Source: Schlesneria sp.
GTDB taxonomy: Bacteria; Planctomycetota; Planctomycetia; Planctomycetales; Planctomycetaceae
Direction: 5' to 3'
NCBI GenBank assembly: GCA_028291515.1
Contig: JAQGHU010000057.1
Span: 1-64,000 of the forward strand
DNA length: 64,000 nt
In this document: in pieces, positions 25,862 through 34,329 of the stretch
Layout: each line of letters begins with the position of its first letter
How positions within the stretch are numbered: position 1 is the stretch's first letter
Program-made: the position numbers and the translations under genes
Notes under the pieces: generated by a model
Seen by the model: the letters and a program-made list of their open reading frames with translations, nothing else
Told to the model about the DNA's origin: nothing
Database searches by the model: none

Positions 25862-26380
25862 TCAGCTTCTTGGTTGTCGCTTCGTCAAAATGCGGTGCGA
25901 TCCCAACAGTTCGCCTTCGCATAAGAGTTCCAAGGCAAACACGCCCTCGTGTGGAACGGGCAGTACTGGCAAGGGCAGCGTTAGTTGGACGGTCTCCAGC
26001 GGGTTACGGCAGTCGACCTTGAACTCAAACGTAAATAAGACGTTGTTCTGGTTCAGATCAACATAGCGCAACTCAAATGATCGCTGCCCGTTGATCTCGG
26101 TCAAGCTGACGTAGGCTGATGGCGAACCAGCACGGAGAAACCGGTTCAAGGGCATCTGCTGTTGAGCGGGTGGCTGCATCCCGGATTGGCCTGATGCTCC
26201 TTGACCCCCTCCATTCTCGCCGCTCCCTTCTGCGGATTGTGGTGCTGACTCTGAAGACTGGTTCTCATGCGGAATGAAGAAGATCGTGCCGAAAATACCG
26301 CAGATCACGAACTTACCCGTCGCTTGATCCTGATAGATCTGATCGGCAACCAGTAGAGCTTGAAGAACAGGCGCAGCCAT
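25862..26380 (-). CDS. DUF6941-like protein of unknown function
   Basis: 172 residues from the ATG at 26380. The start is chosen because the segment MAAPVLQALLVADQIYQD, followed by TGKFVICGIFGTI, is where I recall the DUF6941 family beginning; an ATG at 26458 would add 26 residues and cannot be excluded. A low-complexity linker rich in Ser, Gly and Gln (about 45-80) separates this from a C-terminal beta-rich part (SAYVSLTEINGQRSFELRYV, NVLFTFEFKVDCRNP, GVFALELLCEGELLGSHRI). The C-terminal wording resembles small proteins describing ligand-binding or host-interaction beta folds, but no function is known. No signal peptide. Convergent with the zinc-ribbon gene. Confidence 0.6.
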   Translation of the reverse strand: MAAPVLQALLVADQIYQDQATGKFVICGIFGTIFFIPHENQSSESAPQSAEGSGENGGGQGASGQSGMQPPAQQQMPLNRFLRAGSPSAYVSLTEINGQRSFELRYVDLNQNNVLFTFEFKVDCRNPLETVQLTLPLPVLPVPHEGVFALELLCEGELLGSHRILTKRQPRS

Positions 26381-26911
26381 GAGGAACTCAGCGTAGGACG
26401 AGAGATTCTGATCAATTGTGTAAGGACGATAGCACAAATACTTCCGCAAGACCGCCATTGTGAGCTCAACAATTCACCGCTCGCCGACTACCAATCGCGA
26501 ACATTTCTCAATTGTTGAGAGCAATCGTCAGTCACTTCGAACGAACGGACTTCTCACGGCCCTTTCGTATCGCCTCATCGGCAGAACGAAAAAGAGACGC
26601 GACCGAACATGAGCTGCCACAAACCCGATTGAGTCGGAGTGCAATTTGGCGAGTCGACGAGCTGGCCGTGGCATATCCCCGGGTTGTGTTTGGCGTGTCG
26701 GCGAAAGCAATTGTCTCGGTCTGTTGCCCAGAGAAAACTATCTTCGTTTCTTCACAAATCGGCTTCGTTTGTGGACCTGAAGAATTCGCAATCTCTTCAC
26801 CGGCCCCTCACGACGGCGCGTAGTCTATCACCAAGTTTCCGCGACTTGATCGCAATTGGTCTGGAATTGCGGGTGCATTCAATTTGTTGTTTATTTCCGG
26901 AGGAGCGTGTG
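26381..26911. other. Intergenic region between DUF6941-like and DUF1559 genes
   Basis: About 450-530 bases containing both divergent promoters. Frames that cross it have no recognisable product. The only structures seen are a small hairpin (GCAATT/AATTGC near 26855-26875) and a strong ribosome site GGAGGA at 26899-26904 for the DUF1559 gene. No consensus promoter could be assigned. Confidence 0.45.
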
Positions 26912-28108
26912 ATGGCCCAAATGTCGACGAGTCTATCTTCGCCGCGTCATTCTCGTCGGTTGGCGTTTACGCTGATCGAATTGCTGGTGGTGATTGCGAT
27001 CATCGCGGTCTTAATCGCCTTGCTATTGCCGGCCGTACAGCAGGCGCGCGAGGCAGCGCGACGAACACAATGTCGAAACAATCTCAAGCAGATCGGGCTG
27101 GCTCTACACAACTACACGTCTTCCCACAGCAAGTTTCCGCCTGGCCGACAGGCGCCCGATATGGTGACCGCAGCAACGGGAGCCCCGATTGCTTCTTACA
27201 CAAGTTACACCGCGGCGAATTCGACTGCCAATGCATCCAACCGGTCGGTACATGTGATGATTCTGCCTTTTTTGGATCAGGGGAATGTCTACAACTTGAT
27301 CAATTTCAACGGTCGCTGGGCGCAACAAATGACGACTGGTGGAGGCGTCACTCCGATCAATCCCAACTACCAAGCATTTGTCAATACCGGCGGAATGTTT
27401 ATTTGCCCCTCTGACGTCAACATTGGCAATCTCACCACCGAGAACAACTACGTTTACAACTTTGGTGGGTCAACACCGTACGAAGGTGCAGAGCGATCGG
27501 GAGCGCAAAACAATCTCAGTGCAACCTTTACCTCGGCCAGCCAAGGGGTGTTGTCCTGTGGCGGCAATGGGGCATTCACGATCGGTCGGAGCTTGGATAC
27601 GGCCTCTTTCACGGATGGCATGTCAAATACTGTGATGTTCGCCGAACGAACTCGAGGCAGCGGGGGAAATGTGGCAACGGCCCTTCCCAAGCCGGAAGAC
27701 GTGATTACTGACCCAAATCGAAACGCGACAACCATGCCTGACCCCGACGCGATGTATGTCGACTGCGGAAGTGCACCGCCGTTGGTCTCGACATTCAATT
27801 TCTCGTCGTTTGGTCGCTGGTTGCCGGGGACCGATTTCTCGAACGGCTGGCCTTGGGCGGCGTACTCGGGATCGATGTACAACCACATGGCCCAGCCGAA
27901 CTGGAAGGGGTCAGATTGCGGAATTCTCAGTGCCATTTCGGACACACCTGGAGAAGCAGCAATTATCTCGGCTCGCAGTCGCCACATTGGAGGTGTCCTT
28001 TGCTTGATGGCGGATGGCAGCGTGCGGTTCGCCAGTGAAAATATCGATCTGCTGGTTTGGCGGGCACTCGGGACTCGGAACGTCGGCGAAGTTGTCGGCG
28101 AATTTTAA
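26912..28108 (+). CDS. DUF1559 protein with prepilin-type N-terminus
   Basis: A 398-residue pseudopilin-like protein of the family amplified in planctomycetes. The N-terminal methylation signal is [19 protein letters not shown] (about residues 15-33) with Glu at position +5 of the mature protein, followed by [16 protein letters not shown] and the [13 protein letters not shown] segment that marks DUF1559. The C-terminal [16 protein letters not shown] is the usual H-x9-DG ending. A prepilin peptidase would process it, and it would be assembled by a type II/IV-like machine or displayed at the surface; no secretion genes are nearby. The ATG at 26912 has GGAGGA eight bases upstream. Confidence 0.93.
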   Translation: MAQMSTSLSSPRHSRRLAFTLIELLVVIAIIAVLIALLLPAVQQAREAARRTQCRNNLKQIGLALHNYTSSHSKFPPGRQAPDMVTAATGAPIASYTSYTAANSTANASNRSVHVMILPFLDQGNVYNLINFNGRWAQQMTTGGGVTPINPNYQAFVNTGGMFICPSDVNIGNLTTENNYVYNFGGSTPYEGAERSGAQNNLSATFTSASQGVLSCGGNGAFTIGRSLDTASFTDGMSNTVMFAERTRGSGGNVATALPKPEDVITDPNRNATTMPDPDAMYVDCGSAPPLVSTFNFSSFGRWLPGTDFSNGWPWAAYSGSMYNHMAQPNWKGSDCGILSAISDTPGEAAIISARSRHIGGVLCLMADGSVRFASENIDLLVWRALGTRNVGEVVGEF

Positions 28109-28152
28109 ATGAGCTCCTGCCATGCCTTGGCCTTTTGATGAGGATCGAGTTA

Positions 28153-28575
28153 ATGTTGCGGAACTGGTTTCTGGTACTTCTGATCATTTGTCCCGTTGGC
28201 TGCGCGCGGGATCAGAATGCCGCCACAACTCGATCGAGCGAACAAGCGTTTCAGCTTGGTCGTGAAGCTTTCGAACGAAAGAACTATGATGAGGCGACGC
28301 GCCATTTGAAGGCGGCGTTACTTCAGCAAGGGTTGAACGCGGACTTGACCGCCGAGGCCCTGATGATGCGTGCCAAATCCAACATTCAACTTGGCCGGCC
28401 AACAGAGGCATTGCGCGACCTGGACGAAGTCAGCAAAGGGCCTGCCCCCCGAGAAGATGTGCTCGCGGCCAAAGGCGACGTCGCAATATTGCAAGGAGAT
28501 CTCGAAGAAGCACGACGCTTGTATTCGAAGGCGCAAAAGTTGAATCCGGCCGTCAAATTACCCGAAAAATTGTGA
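28153..28575 (+). CDS. TPR-containing probable lipoprotein
   Basis: 140 residues from the ATG at 28153 (GAGG upstream). The signal segment LRNWFLVLLIICPVGC ends in a Cys near residue 17, suggesting a lipoprotein, though the lipobox is weak (Pro at -3). The rest consists of about three tetratricopeptide repeats (AFQLGREAFERKNYDEATRH, ALMMRAKSNIQLGRPTEALR, VLAAKGDVAILQGDLEEARR). Such small TPR lipoproteins act as protein-binding adaptors. It starts 45 bases after the DUF1559 gene and is followed 41 bases later by the S1/P1 nuclease gene, so the three are probably cotranscribed. A start at 28138 is possible. Confidence 0.75.
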   Translation: MLRNWFLVLLIICPVGCARDQNAATTRSSEQAFQLGREAFERKNYDEATRHLKAALLQQGLNADLTAEALMMRAKSNIQLGRPTEALRDLDEVSKGPAPREDVLAAKGDVAILQGDLEEARRLYSKAQKLNPAVKLPEKL

Positions 28576-28616
28576 GACCAGGTTTGTCTGGGATAGCACA
28601 GCACATAGGAATTTCA

Positions 28617-29570
28617 ATGCAAGCGAAGATTGCGTTTCTGGCGATTGTCCTCTCCGTTCAAACCTGTTTTGCCTGGTCCGAAGGGGGACATCATCTGATT
28701 GCTGTGATGGCATTCGAGACTCTGTCACCCGATCAACAACACGAGCTGTCGACGATTTTGAAGTCGCATCCCCGTTTCGCCGATGACTTCAAACCACCAG
28801 AGAAAATCACAGAGTCGGCAGAGATTCAGCGCTGGCTAGTTGGTCGAGCAGGTTACTGGCCCGATGTGGCGAGATCTCAGCCAACATTTACGAGGCCCAG
28901 TTGGCACTACCAGCTTGGCGCAACAATGGTGGTCGGAGAACCCGTGAATGTTCCAGCAAGGCCGGGACCACTCCCGGCAGACGCGACGATGGAGACAGGC
29001 AGTCTTCACATCGCTCAGGCGATACAATTGTGTCGAGCTATTCTGAAAGACAAGACCAGACCAAGCTCCGAACGTGCATTAGCGCTCTGCTGGCTGATTC
29101 ACCTGGTGGGCGATTCGCATCAACCTTGTCACGCCGGCAGCCTCTATTACGCAAAGGTCTTCCCGGAAGGGGATCGTGGTGCGAACTCCATTCCGACGAA
29201 GCAATCCAAAAACTTGCACGCCCTCTGGGATGGGTTGCTGGGGCCGCTGTTTGATGCGGGCGACGTTCAGCGGAGAGAACGGTCCATTGTCGCTGACCGT
29301 GCGATCTGGCATGAGGCGCAGATGGCTGCCAAATCGAGTGATGGGCTTGATCCACTTCACTGGTTGAGCGAGAGCGCAGAACTCGGCCGCAGTCACGTCT
29401 ATACGAAGGAGATTATGATTCCAATTGAGGCCGTCGCTCGTGGGAAAGTCTCCGCCGTCGAAGAAATCGATCTGTCCGAAGGCTACTTGCAGGCGGCGGG
29501 GAAAATCGCCCGAAAGCGTGCCGCGTTTTCTGCGTGTCGACTAGCCGCCATTCTGGCCGAAGACTTGTAA
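28617..29570 (+). CDS. Secreted S1/P1-type zinc nuclease
   Basis: A periplasmic or extracellular endonuclease degrading single-stranded DNA/RNA, 317 residues. The signal peptide ends TCFA, so the mature protein begins with Trp (WSEGGHH), which in P1 and S1 nucleases supplies a zinc ligand through its N-terminus together with the His at position 6. The other ligands are in place: Asp in YWPDVAR, His in SWHYQ, His/Asp/His in LIHLVGDSHQPCHAG, and His/Asp in NLHALWD. All three zinc sites therefore look complete. An upstream start at 28572 would move the signal peptide inward, so 28617 is preferred. It may serve phosphate or nucleotide scavenging. Confidence 0.92.
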   Translation: MQAKIAFLAIVLSVQTCFAWSEGGHHLIAVMAFETLSPDQQHELSTILKSHPRFADDFKPPEKITESAEIQRWLVGRAGYWPDVARSQPTFTRPSWHYQLGATMVVGEPVNVPARPGPLPADATMETGSLHIAQAIQLCRAILKDKTRPSSERALALCWLIHLVGDSHQPCHAGSLYYAKVFPEGDRGANSIPTKQSKNLHALWDGLLGPLFDAGDVQRRERSIVADRAIWHEAQMAAKSSDGLDPLHWLSESAELGRSHVYTKEIMIPIEAVARGKVSAVEEIDLSEGYLQAAGKIARKRAAFSACRLAAILAEDL

Positions 29571-29591
29571 CGCGCCCGCGAACGATAGTTC

Positions 29592-30824
29592 TCAAATGAA
29601 AGCCGTCGGCCGAAAGACTTCTTTGATCACTTCAGCCGACGGAATTTCGAGCCACTTGTCGAGGATCGCTGCATAAACAGAACGGAAATCGATATTGAAT
29701 TTCAGGTCGCCATCCGTGAGGTCGGTCAGACTCGGATAGGTGCCGTGGAGTCCCGCCTTTCCCGTAGGGGTGAGCGCAAACAACATCGAAGCGGCGCCGT
29801 GATCCGTTCCCAAGCTTCCGTTCTCGGCGACGCGCCGGCCGAATTCTGAGTAAGTGGCCAACACGACTCGATCAGATAATTTGTGCTCGGCCAGATCTTG
29901 CTCGAACGCGCGGATTGCTCCGGACAGTTCGGCCATCAGTGCTGCATGACCGGGTTGCTGTTGTGAGTGGGTATCGAATCCGTCGAGAGAAACAACGAAC
30001 ATCCGAGCTGGCAGATCTGCGGTGAGCATTTGAGCGACCAGCTTCAATCGACTCGCCAGTCCGGTGCTCGGGTAATTGACTGTCGTGCGATAGGTGGCCG
30101 AAAGACTCGTCAGTCGTTCGGCACTGGTCAATGCCGTTGTCGTCGCGCGACGCACGAAGTCGAGTTCACCAGAGGCTGGATTGGCAACAAGCTGCTTGAT
30201 CGTCATCCGAATTCGATCGCGGTTCGCACTTGGCCCCTGACCATCGACTAGCTGGAAGTCCTCCAAGCGATGCAGCGATGGGACGTTGACGCGCGTGCTG
30301 ACAAACGCCAGTGGTAGTTTGTCTGATCCCAAAGACAGCGCCTCTGCCAGAGCGGGCTGTCGGTCAAATTGCCACTCCAACGCGCGACCCAGCCAGCCAT
30401 CGCGTGGGTTTTCGTTGAGAGGCTGTGCGGATTGCCAGATGTCCATGGAACGAAAGTGAGATCGGTCTGGATTCGGATAGCCGACCCCCTGAACGACCGC
30501 CAACTTCCCCTCATCGTAGAGTTCTCGTAGACCGGTCAAGTTCGGGTGCAGCCCGACTTGATCATTGAGTCGGAGAACCTGCGCCTTGGGAATTCCAATC
30601 CCCGGCCGCGCCTTTTCATAGGCAGGATCGCCATGCGGGATCAGCGTATTCAATCCGTCATTGCCGCCCGCCAATTGGATCAGGACCAGTACCCGCTTGT
30701 CGCGCGCTGCAATTCCAGCGGTCTCGGCGGCTGTCGCGAGAAATCGAGGTGGCATCGTACTCAACGAGATTAATCCGGCTGACCCGAGGAGTTGCAGGAA
30801 TTCACGGCGCGTGGAAGAGAGCAT
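29592..30824 (-). CDS. DUF1501 exported protein (sulfatase-like, alkaline-phosphatase fold)
   Basis: 410 residues. It starts with a twin-arginine-type signal (STRREFLQLLGSAGLISL). Family segments are LVLIQLAGGNDGLNTLIP (about 46-63), GLHPNLTGLRELYDEGKLAVVQGVGYPNPDRSHF split over residues 90-125, MFVVSLDGFDTHSQQ (near 278-292) and TYSEFGRRVAENGSLGTDHG (about 325-345). DUF1501 proteins share the alkaline phosphatase/sulfatase fold and in planctomycetes are nearly always encoded next to a DUF1800 gene, as here (the DUF1800 gene is 42 bases upstream). The biochemical role is unknown. Confidence 0.92.
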   Translation of the reverse strand: MLSSTRREFLQLLGSAGLISLSTMPPRFLATAAETAGIAARDKRVLVLIQLAGGNDGLNTLIPHGDPAYEKARPGIGIPKAQVLRLNDQVGLHPNLTGLRELYDEGKLAVVQGVGYPNPDRSHFRSMDIWQSAQPLNENPRDGWLGRALEWQFDRQPALAEALSLGSDKLPLAFVSTRVNVPSLHRLEDFQLVDGQGPSANRDRIRMTIKQLVANPASGELDFVRRATTTALTSAERLTSLSATYRTTVNYPSTGLASRLKLVAQMLTADLPARMFVVSLDGFDTHSQQQPGHAALMAELSGAIRAFEQDLAEHKLSDRVVLATYSEFGRRVAENGSLGTDHGAASMLFALTPTGKAGLHGTYPSLTDLTDGDLKFNIDFRSVYAAILDKWLEIPSAEVIKEVFRPTAFI

Positions 30825-30866
30825 GGCGACATCCAGACAGGGTTATTGCAAATCGCGAATTCGTGA

Positions 30867-32210
30867 TTAGTAAAGTTGGTATTCTGGCAACGACAGGATG
30901 AGTTGGATTGTGGCCCTCAATTTCTGCAGGGAATTCCCTTCCGCCAATTGATTCAGAGCAATCAGGCTCGCATGCAATTCACCTTCGAACGAGCCGCCCA
31001 TTAACAGGCGTTCGAGACGCGCGACCACGGAATCGCTCGTTTCACCCGCCCCCTCGGTCACCGAGATCCGCAAGCTGGCGAGTTGTTCTGTGGAAGCGAG
31101 TTCCGTAGCAAAGTTTGTGCGGACCAATATGGAGGACGAATTGATCCAAAGCCGCCCCCCTTCCCATCCCTTGACGGAAGGGGGCTCGAAGACATCCTGA
31201 CCTAAGCTGGCGAGCAACTTTGCAATCGAGGGCCATTTGACGGCGGCGGCCAGCGCGCGTAGCGAACCAACGACCAAGTCCAAGGGAGACTTGATCAGTG
31301 ACCGACAATTCGCGCCATCATAGAAAACTTGCGATGAAAACAACTCACGAAGTACTGGCAACATGACAAAGTCATGGAGCCGGATTCGCGTTGCGACAGC
31401 CTCGATCAATTCCTGTTTTGGTTCTGAGCAAACAAATGTCTTCAGCAATTTCATTGCCAGGAATTTTGGGCACGCTGGCTGAGCGAGACAAAGATCGACG
31501 ATTGCCGCGCCATCAAAATTGCCAACTTTTCCGAACACGGTCTTTTCTGTCTCGTCATGCTGCGACTGGTTGAACCAAAAAGCCCCCTCTCGCACATGCC
31601 AGCCGCTGAAGGCTCGGGCGGCCTCTTGAATATCCTTTTCCGTGTAATTTCCGACGCCCAGAGCAAACAGTTCCATAATCTCGCGAGCGAAGTTTTCGTT
31701 GGGGTGTCGCTTTCGATTTGCGTTGCCATCGAGCCAGACCAGCATCGCGGTATCGCGAGACATCCCGTGCAGCAACTGCTGGAAGTGACCAAGAGCATGT
31801 TCGCGAATCAGTTCGTTCTGATTCAGCATTTGGATCACAGACCGCACTTTGTCGAATGAAGTGGCGAAGTGGTTATGCCAGAGGAGCGACATCTTCTCGG
31901 CCAATGGATTTGCAGAGGCCCACATCCGATACAACCACCAGATCTTCAGATCGGTGATTTCACCGGTGGCCAATGCGGTCTTGCGCAGAGCCAGTTCGGC
32001 CTGTTGAAATTCAACCGGCTCGGGTTGAGCATTCAGCAGTCGCTCGATTGTCTCGGCGGGACCGCGTTGAGTCGCCAGTTCCAACTCGGCCGGGGTGTAC
32101 CCAAATTGCGATCGGCCCAGCAAATGAGTGGCTTCGCGAGCGGTCCAGGCGCGATCGATCGTGAAATCGAATGGAGCCAGCAATCCCGCAGGTGGTTCAA
32201 AATTCGGCAT
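30867..32210 (-). CDS. DUF1800 protein
   Basis: 447 residues from the ATG at 32210 (AAAGG upstream); a TTG at 32270 would add 20. Typical DUF1800 segments: REATHLLGRSQFGYTPAELE (about 24-43), LWHNHFATSFDKV (about 109-121), NENFAREIMELFALGVGNYTE (about 170-190), AARAFSGWHV, and the C-terminal VKGWEGGRLWINSSSILVR. The family has no assigned activity; it is found with DUF1501 in two-gene units and is presumed exported or periplasm-associated. No signal peptide is evident at this start. A 7-bp hairpin (32241-32260) lies between it and the upstream gene. Confidence 0.92.
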   Translation of the reverse strand: MPNFEPPAGLLAPFDFTIDRAWTAREATHLLGRSQFGYTPAELELATQRGPAETIERLLNAQPEPVEFQQAELALRKTALATGEITDLKIWWLYRMWASANPLAEKMSLLWHNHFATSFDKVRSVIQMLNQNELIREHALGHFQQLLHGMSRDTAMLVWLDGNANRKRHPNENFAREIMELFALGVGNYTEKDIQEAARAFSGWHVREGAFWFNQSQHDETEKTVFGKVGNFDGAAIVDLCLAQPACPKFLAMKLLKTFVCSEPKQELIEAVATRIRLHDFVMLPVLRELFSSQVFYDGANCRSLIKSPLDLVVGSLRALAAAVKWPSIAKLLASLGQDVFEPPSVKGWEGGRLWINSSSILVRTNFATELASTEQLASLRISVTEGAGETSDSVVARLERLLMGGSFEGELHASLIALNQLAEGNSLQKLRATIQLILSLPEYQLY

Positions 32211-32240
32211 GACTGCAGCCTTTACTTTGTCAGCGAGCAA

Positions 32241-32260
32241 TGCAACCGATCGAGGTTGCA
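32241..32260 (-). other. Small intergenic hairpin before the DUF1800 gene
   Basis: TGCAACC and GGTTGCA form a 7-bp stem with a 6-base loop, 17 bases after the upstream gene's stop. No U-tract follows. It could partly separate expression of the upstream gene from the DUF1800/DUF1501 pair. Confidence 0.35.
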
Positions 32261-32276
32261 AGGCAATCAAAGCGGG

Positions 32277-34043
32277 TTACTTCCAACCCCCACTCAGTTC
32301 CAGCCGCATATGATCTGCATATTGAACCGTGTCGAAATGAATGGCCGTCATTCGTCGCAGCAGCGTGCAGACGGCCTCCAGTTCGCGGCCGGACTGTTCG
32401 GCAGTCTTCCCGTTCTGAATGCTTTTGGCATGAATCACAGCAGCATTCGCCTCGAGCAATTGAGCGGCCACAACGGGGGACAGTTCTTGCACGACATTCG
32501 GAATGCCGTTAGGAGATGCGGTTGCCGTTTCCGCAAGACGCTTATTCTGCTGAGCATCGATCAACTCGCGGCAAAGCCCCAGGCTGGATGACAAGACAAA
32601 GCGATTGCCGATCAGAGTCGATGCAGGTTGGAAATTGTAAGCGGTCGCTAACTGATCCCCTTTGGGACGCTGAAGGTAGCGGGCAAAATTGATTTGCACA
32701 TTGTGATAGCTTTCGGATGACTGCACCCACAACTGCCGCTTTTGCTTGGCAGCCTCCAAATTCGAGATGGTCAGAATCGTCTGTGCGACAAGGTTCAAGA
32801 TGTCGGCTCCTTCGCTCGGCTTGGCCAATTCGATGACCAATCCAAACGCGGGCAGTTGGACGCCGGGCTTCCCATCGAGATACGAGTAATCTTGAGGTGC
32901 CGACACAATTGCGACTCGCCCCGTCAGTAAAGGCAAGACATCCTCTGCGAAGTCTTTACCTGGCAGGAACGTGGCAAGCCCCGTTTCAAACTTATCGAAC
33001 TCCGGCAGCAGCTTACCTTCCAGCAATTGTTCGCGAGCTTTGTACCATTTCAAAAAATTGCGTGAGAAAGAAAACACGCCCAATCGTTCCGATACGTCCA
33101 GTGTCATTGGTAACAATGGCTGTGCAGGATCCAGAACCAGAGCCCTGTGCGCATCGTCGAGATCGCTCACCTTACCAGCCACTGCAGACTGGATTGAATA
33201 ACCACTTTCACCGATGTCAACTGTCATTCCCAGGTAGGGGCTTTTGGCAGCGTATTCGAGCAATCCACCGTACAAGAGGGAGACCACGGGGTTGTCCAAC
33301 TTCTCGGGAACGACTCGTTTGCCCAGTAGTTGACTGACTTTCGTCAGATTGACGCAGAGTTGAATGGCGTGCTGCGTTCCCAGTTGCTGGGCCATCAACT
33401 TCCAACTGGCTTCGGAGCCCAGGCCACTGTCATGCGACGTCGTCAGATTCGTCAATGTCTGCGACAGCAATTCAGAACTTTTGCTGGCCACAATCCAGCG
33501 ATCTGTGACGACGACCTGATTTCCGTCTTTCGACTTGAAGGCTTTCCCACCGCCAGCATGGTCCGAAATGGAGACAGCGTCGCCCGCGAACGCCGCGAGT
33601 GGCGTGAGTTTTTCGAGCAGCTTCGACAAGTCCGCGGCATTTTTGACGCGGATGACCAGAATCCCATCCGGTTGATGAATGCCGACCGGCGGGTAGACAC
33701 CCATAACCAGACGGTCACCGAGGTACGTCTTCGCGATCGACCACAGATTCATCCCCAATTGCGCTTCCAAAATCGCTTTCCCGGCGAGCGCCTTCCGAGC
33801 GGGGTCTGTTTTGATCGCCTCCTGATAAAGAGGGCTATTGAGATAGCCCTTCAGCGCCTCCGAGGTTTCAATTCGCTCGATGATCGATGCCAACCCTGAA
33901 ATTTCCGCTGTGGCGACGGCACCTCCCGGTAAGTGGCGAACCAGAGAGCTGTCACTCTCGGCGTCCGCGGCACGTACTTCGCCTTGCCACATCACCCCCA
34001 ATATGACGGCCAAGAAGAGCATCGATGACAGACGGTGTGACAT
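32277..34043 (-). CDS. Large exported protein of unknown function
   Basis: 588 residues from the ATG at 34043 (GGAG eight bases upstream), with a signal peptide at about residues 1-26 ending VRA. It is not recognised. The sequence is evenly alpha/beta with no transmembrane segment after the signal. Segments such as PDGILVIRVKNAADLSKLLEKL, GGGKAFKSKDGNQVVVTDRW and LLPLLTGRVAIVSAPQ suggest a repeated fold resembling DUF3352-type exported proteins, in which similar modules occur twice (one near 60-190, another near 330-480). It is upstream of and on the same strand as DUF1800/DUF1501, and divergent from the PVC dehydrogenase gene. Confidence 0.6.
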   Translation of the reverse strand: MSHRLSSMLFLAVILGVMWQGEVRAADAESDSSLVRHLPGGAVATAEISGLASIIERIETSEALKGYLNSPLYQEAIKTDPARKALAGKAILEAQLGMNLWSIAKTYLGDRLVMGVYPPVGIHQPDGILVIRVKNAADLSKLLEKLTPLAAFAGDAVSISDHAGGGKAFKSKDGNQVVVTDRWIVASKSSELLSQTLTNLTTSHDSGLGSEASWKLMAQQLGTQHAIQLCVNLTKVSQLLGKRVVPEKLDNPVVSLLYGGLLEYAAKSPYLGMTVDIGESGYSIQSAVAGKVSDLDDAHRALVLDPAQPLLPMTLDVSERLGVFSFSRNFLKWYKAREQLLEGKLLPEFDKFETGLATFLPGKDFAEDVLPLLTGRVAIVSAPQDYSYLDGKPGVQLPAFGLVIELAKPSEGADILNLVAQTILTISNLEAAKQKRQLWVQSSESYHNVQINFARYLQRPKGDQLATAYNFQPASTLIGNRFVLSSSLGLCRELIDAQQNKRLAETATASPNGIPNVVQELSPVVAAQLLEANAAVIHAKSIQNGKTAEQSGRELEAVCTLLRRMTAIHFDTVQYADHMRLELSGGWK

Positions 34044-34329
34044 GGATTCAACTCCAACAGTGACAAATGGCAATCAATCTGGCAGGAATTACCTCGCCGA
34101 ACCGATTGAGGTTTCAGTGCGCCTGGCCGTGGATGACCTGGGATCCCCAGCCGGGACAGCCATCGATCTCTCCGATATCGTCGGCCAGATTGGCGTTACG
34201 GACCTTGCAGGTTCAAAACTCCTGCTTGACGAGTGACAATTGCGACTGGTAATGGCACACTTAAGGCATCGCCATTGTGATCTGAGCGAACGACTATTGA
34301 CTGACAACCTGATCCTCAAGGGCTTCTGA
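34044..34329. other. Divergent intergenic region
   Basis: About 290 bases between an exported-protein gene and the PVC dehydrogenase gene. One plus-strand frame ending at 34236 has fairly protein-like composition at its end (IDLSDIVGQIGVTDLAG) but overlaps the neighbouring gene antisense and has no ribosome site. No strong hairpin or consensus promoter found. Confidence 0.4.

Noticed and set aside
31869-32591. 240-codon plus-strand frame opposite the DUF1800 and exported-protein genes
   Set aside because: Translation is uncharacteristic and it spans two real genes on the other strand.
33880-34236. 118-codon plus-strand frame ending in a protein-like tail
   Set aside because: Half of it is antisense to the exported protein gene and no ribosome site precedes it; the tail alone is too short to support a gene.
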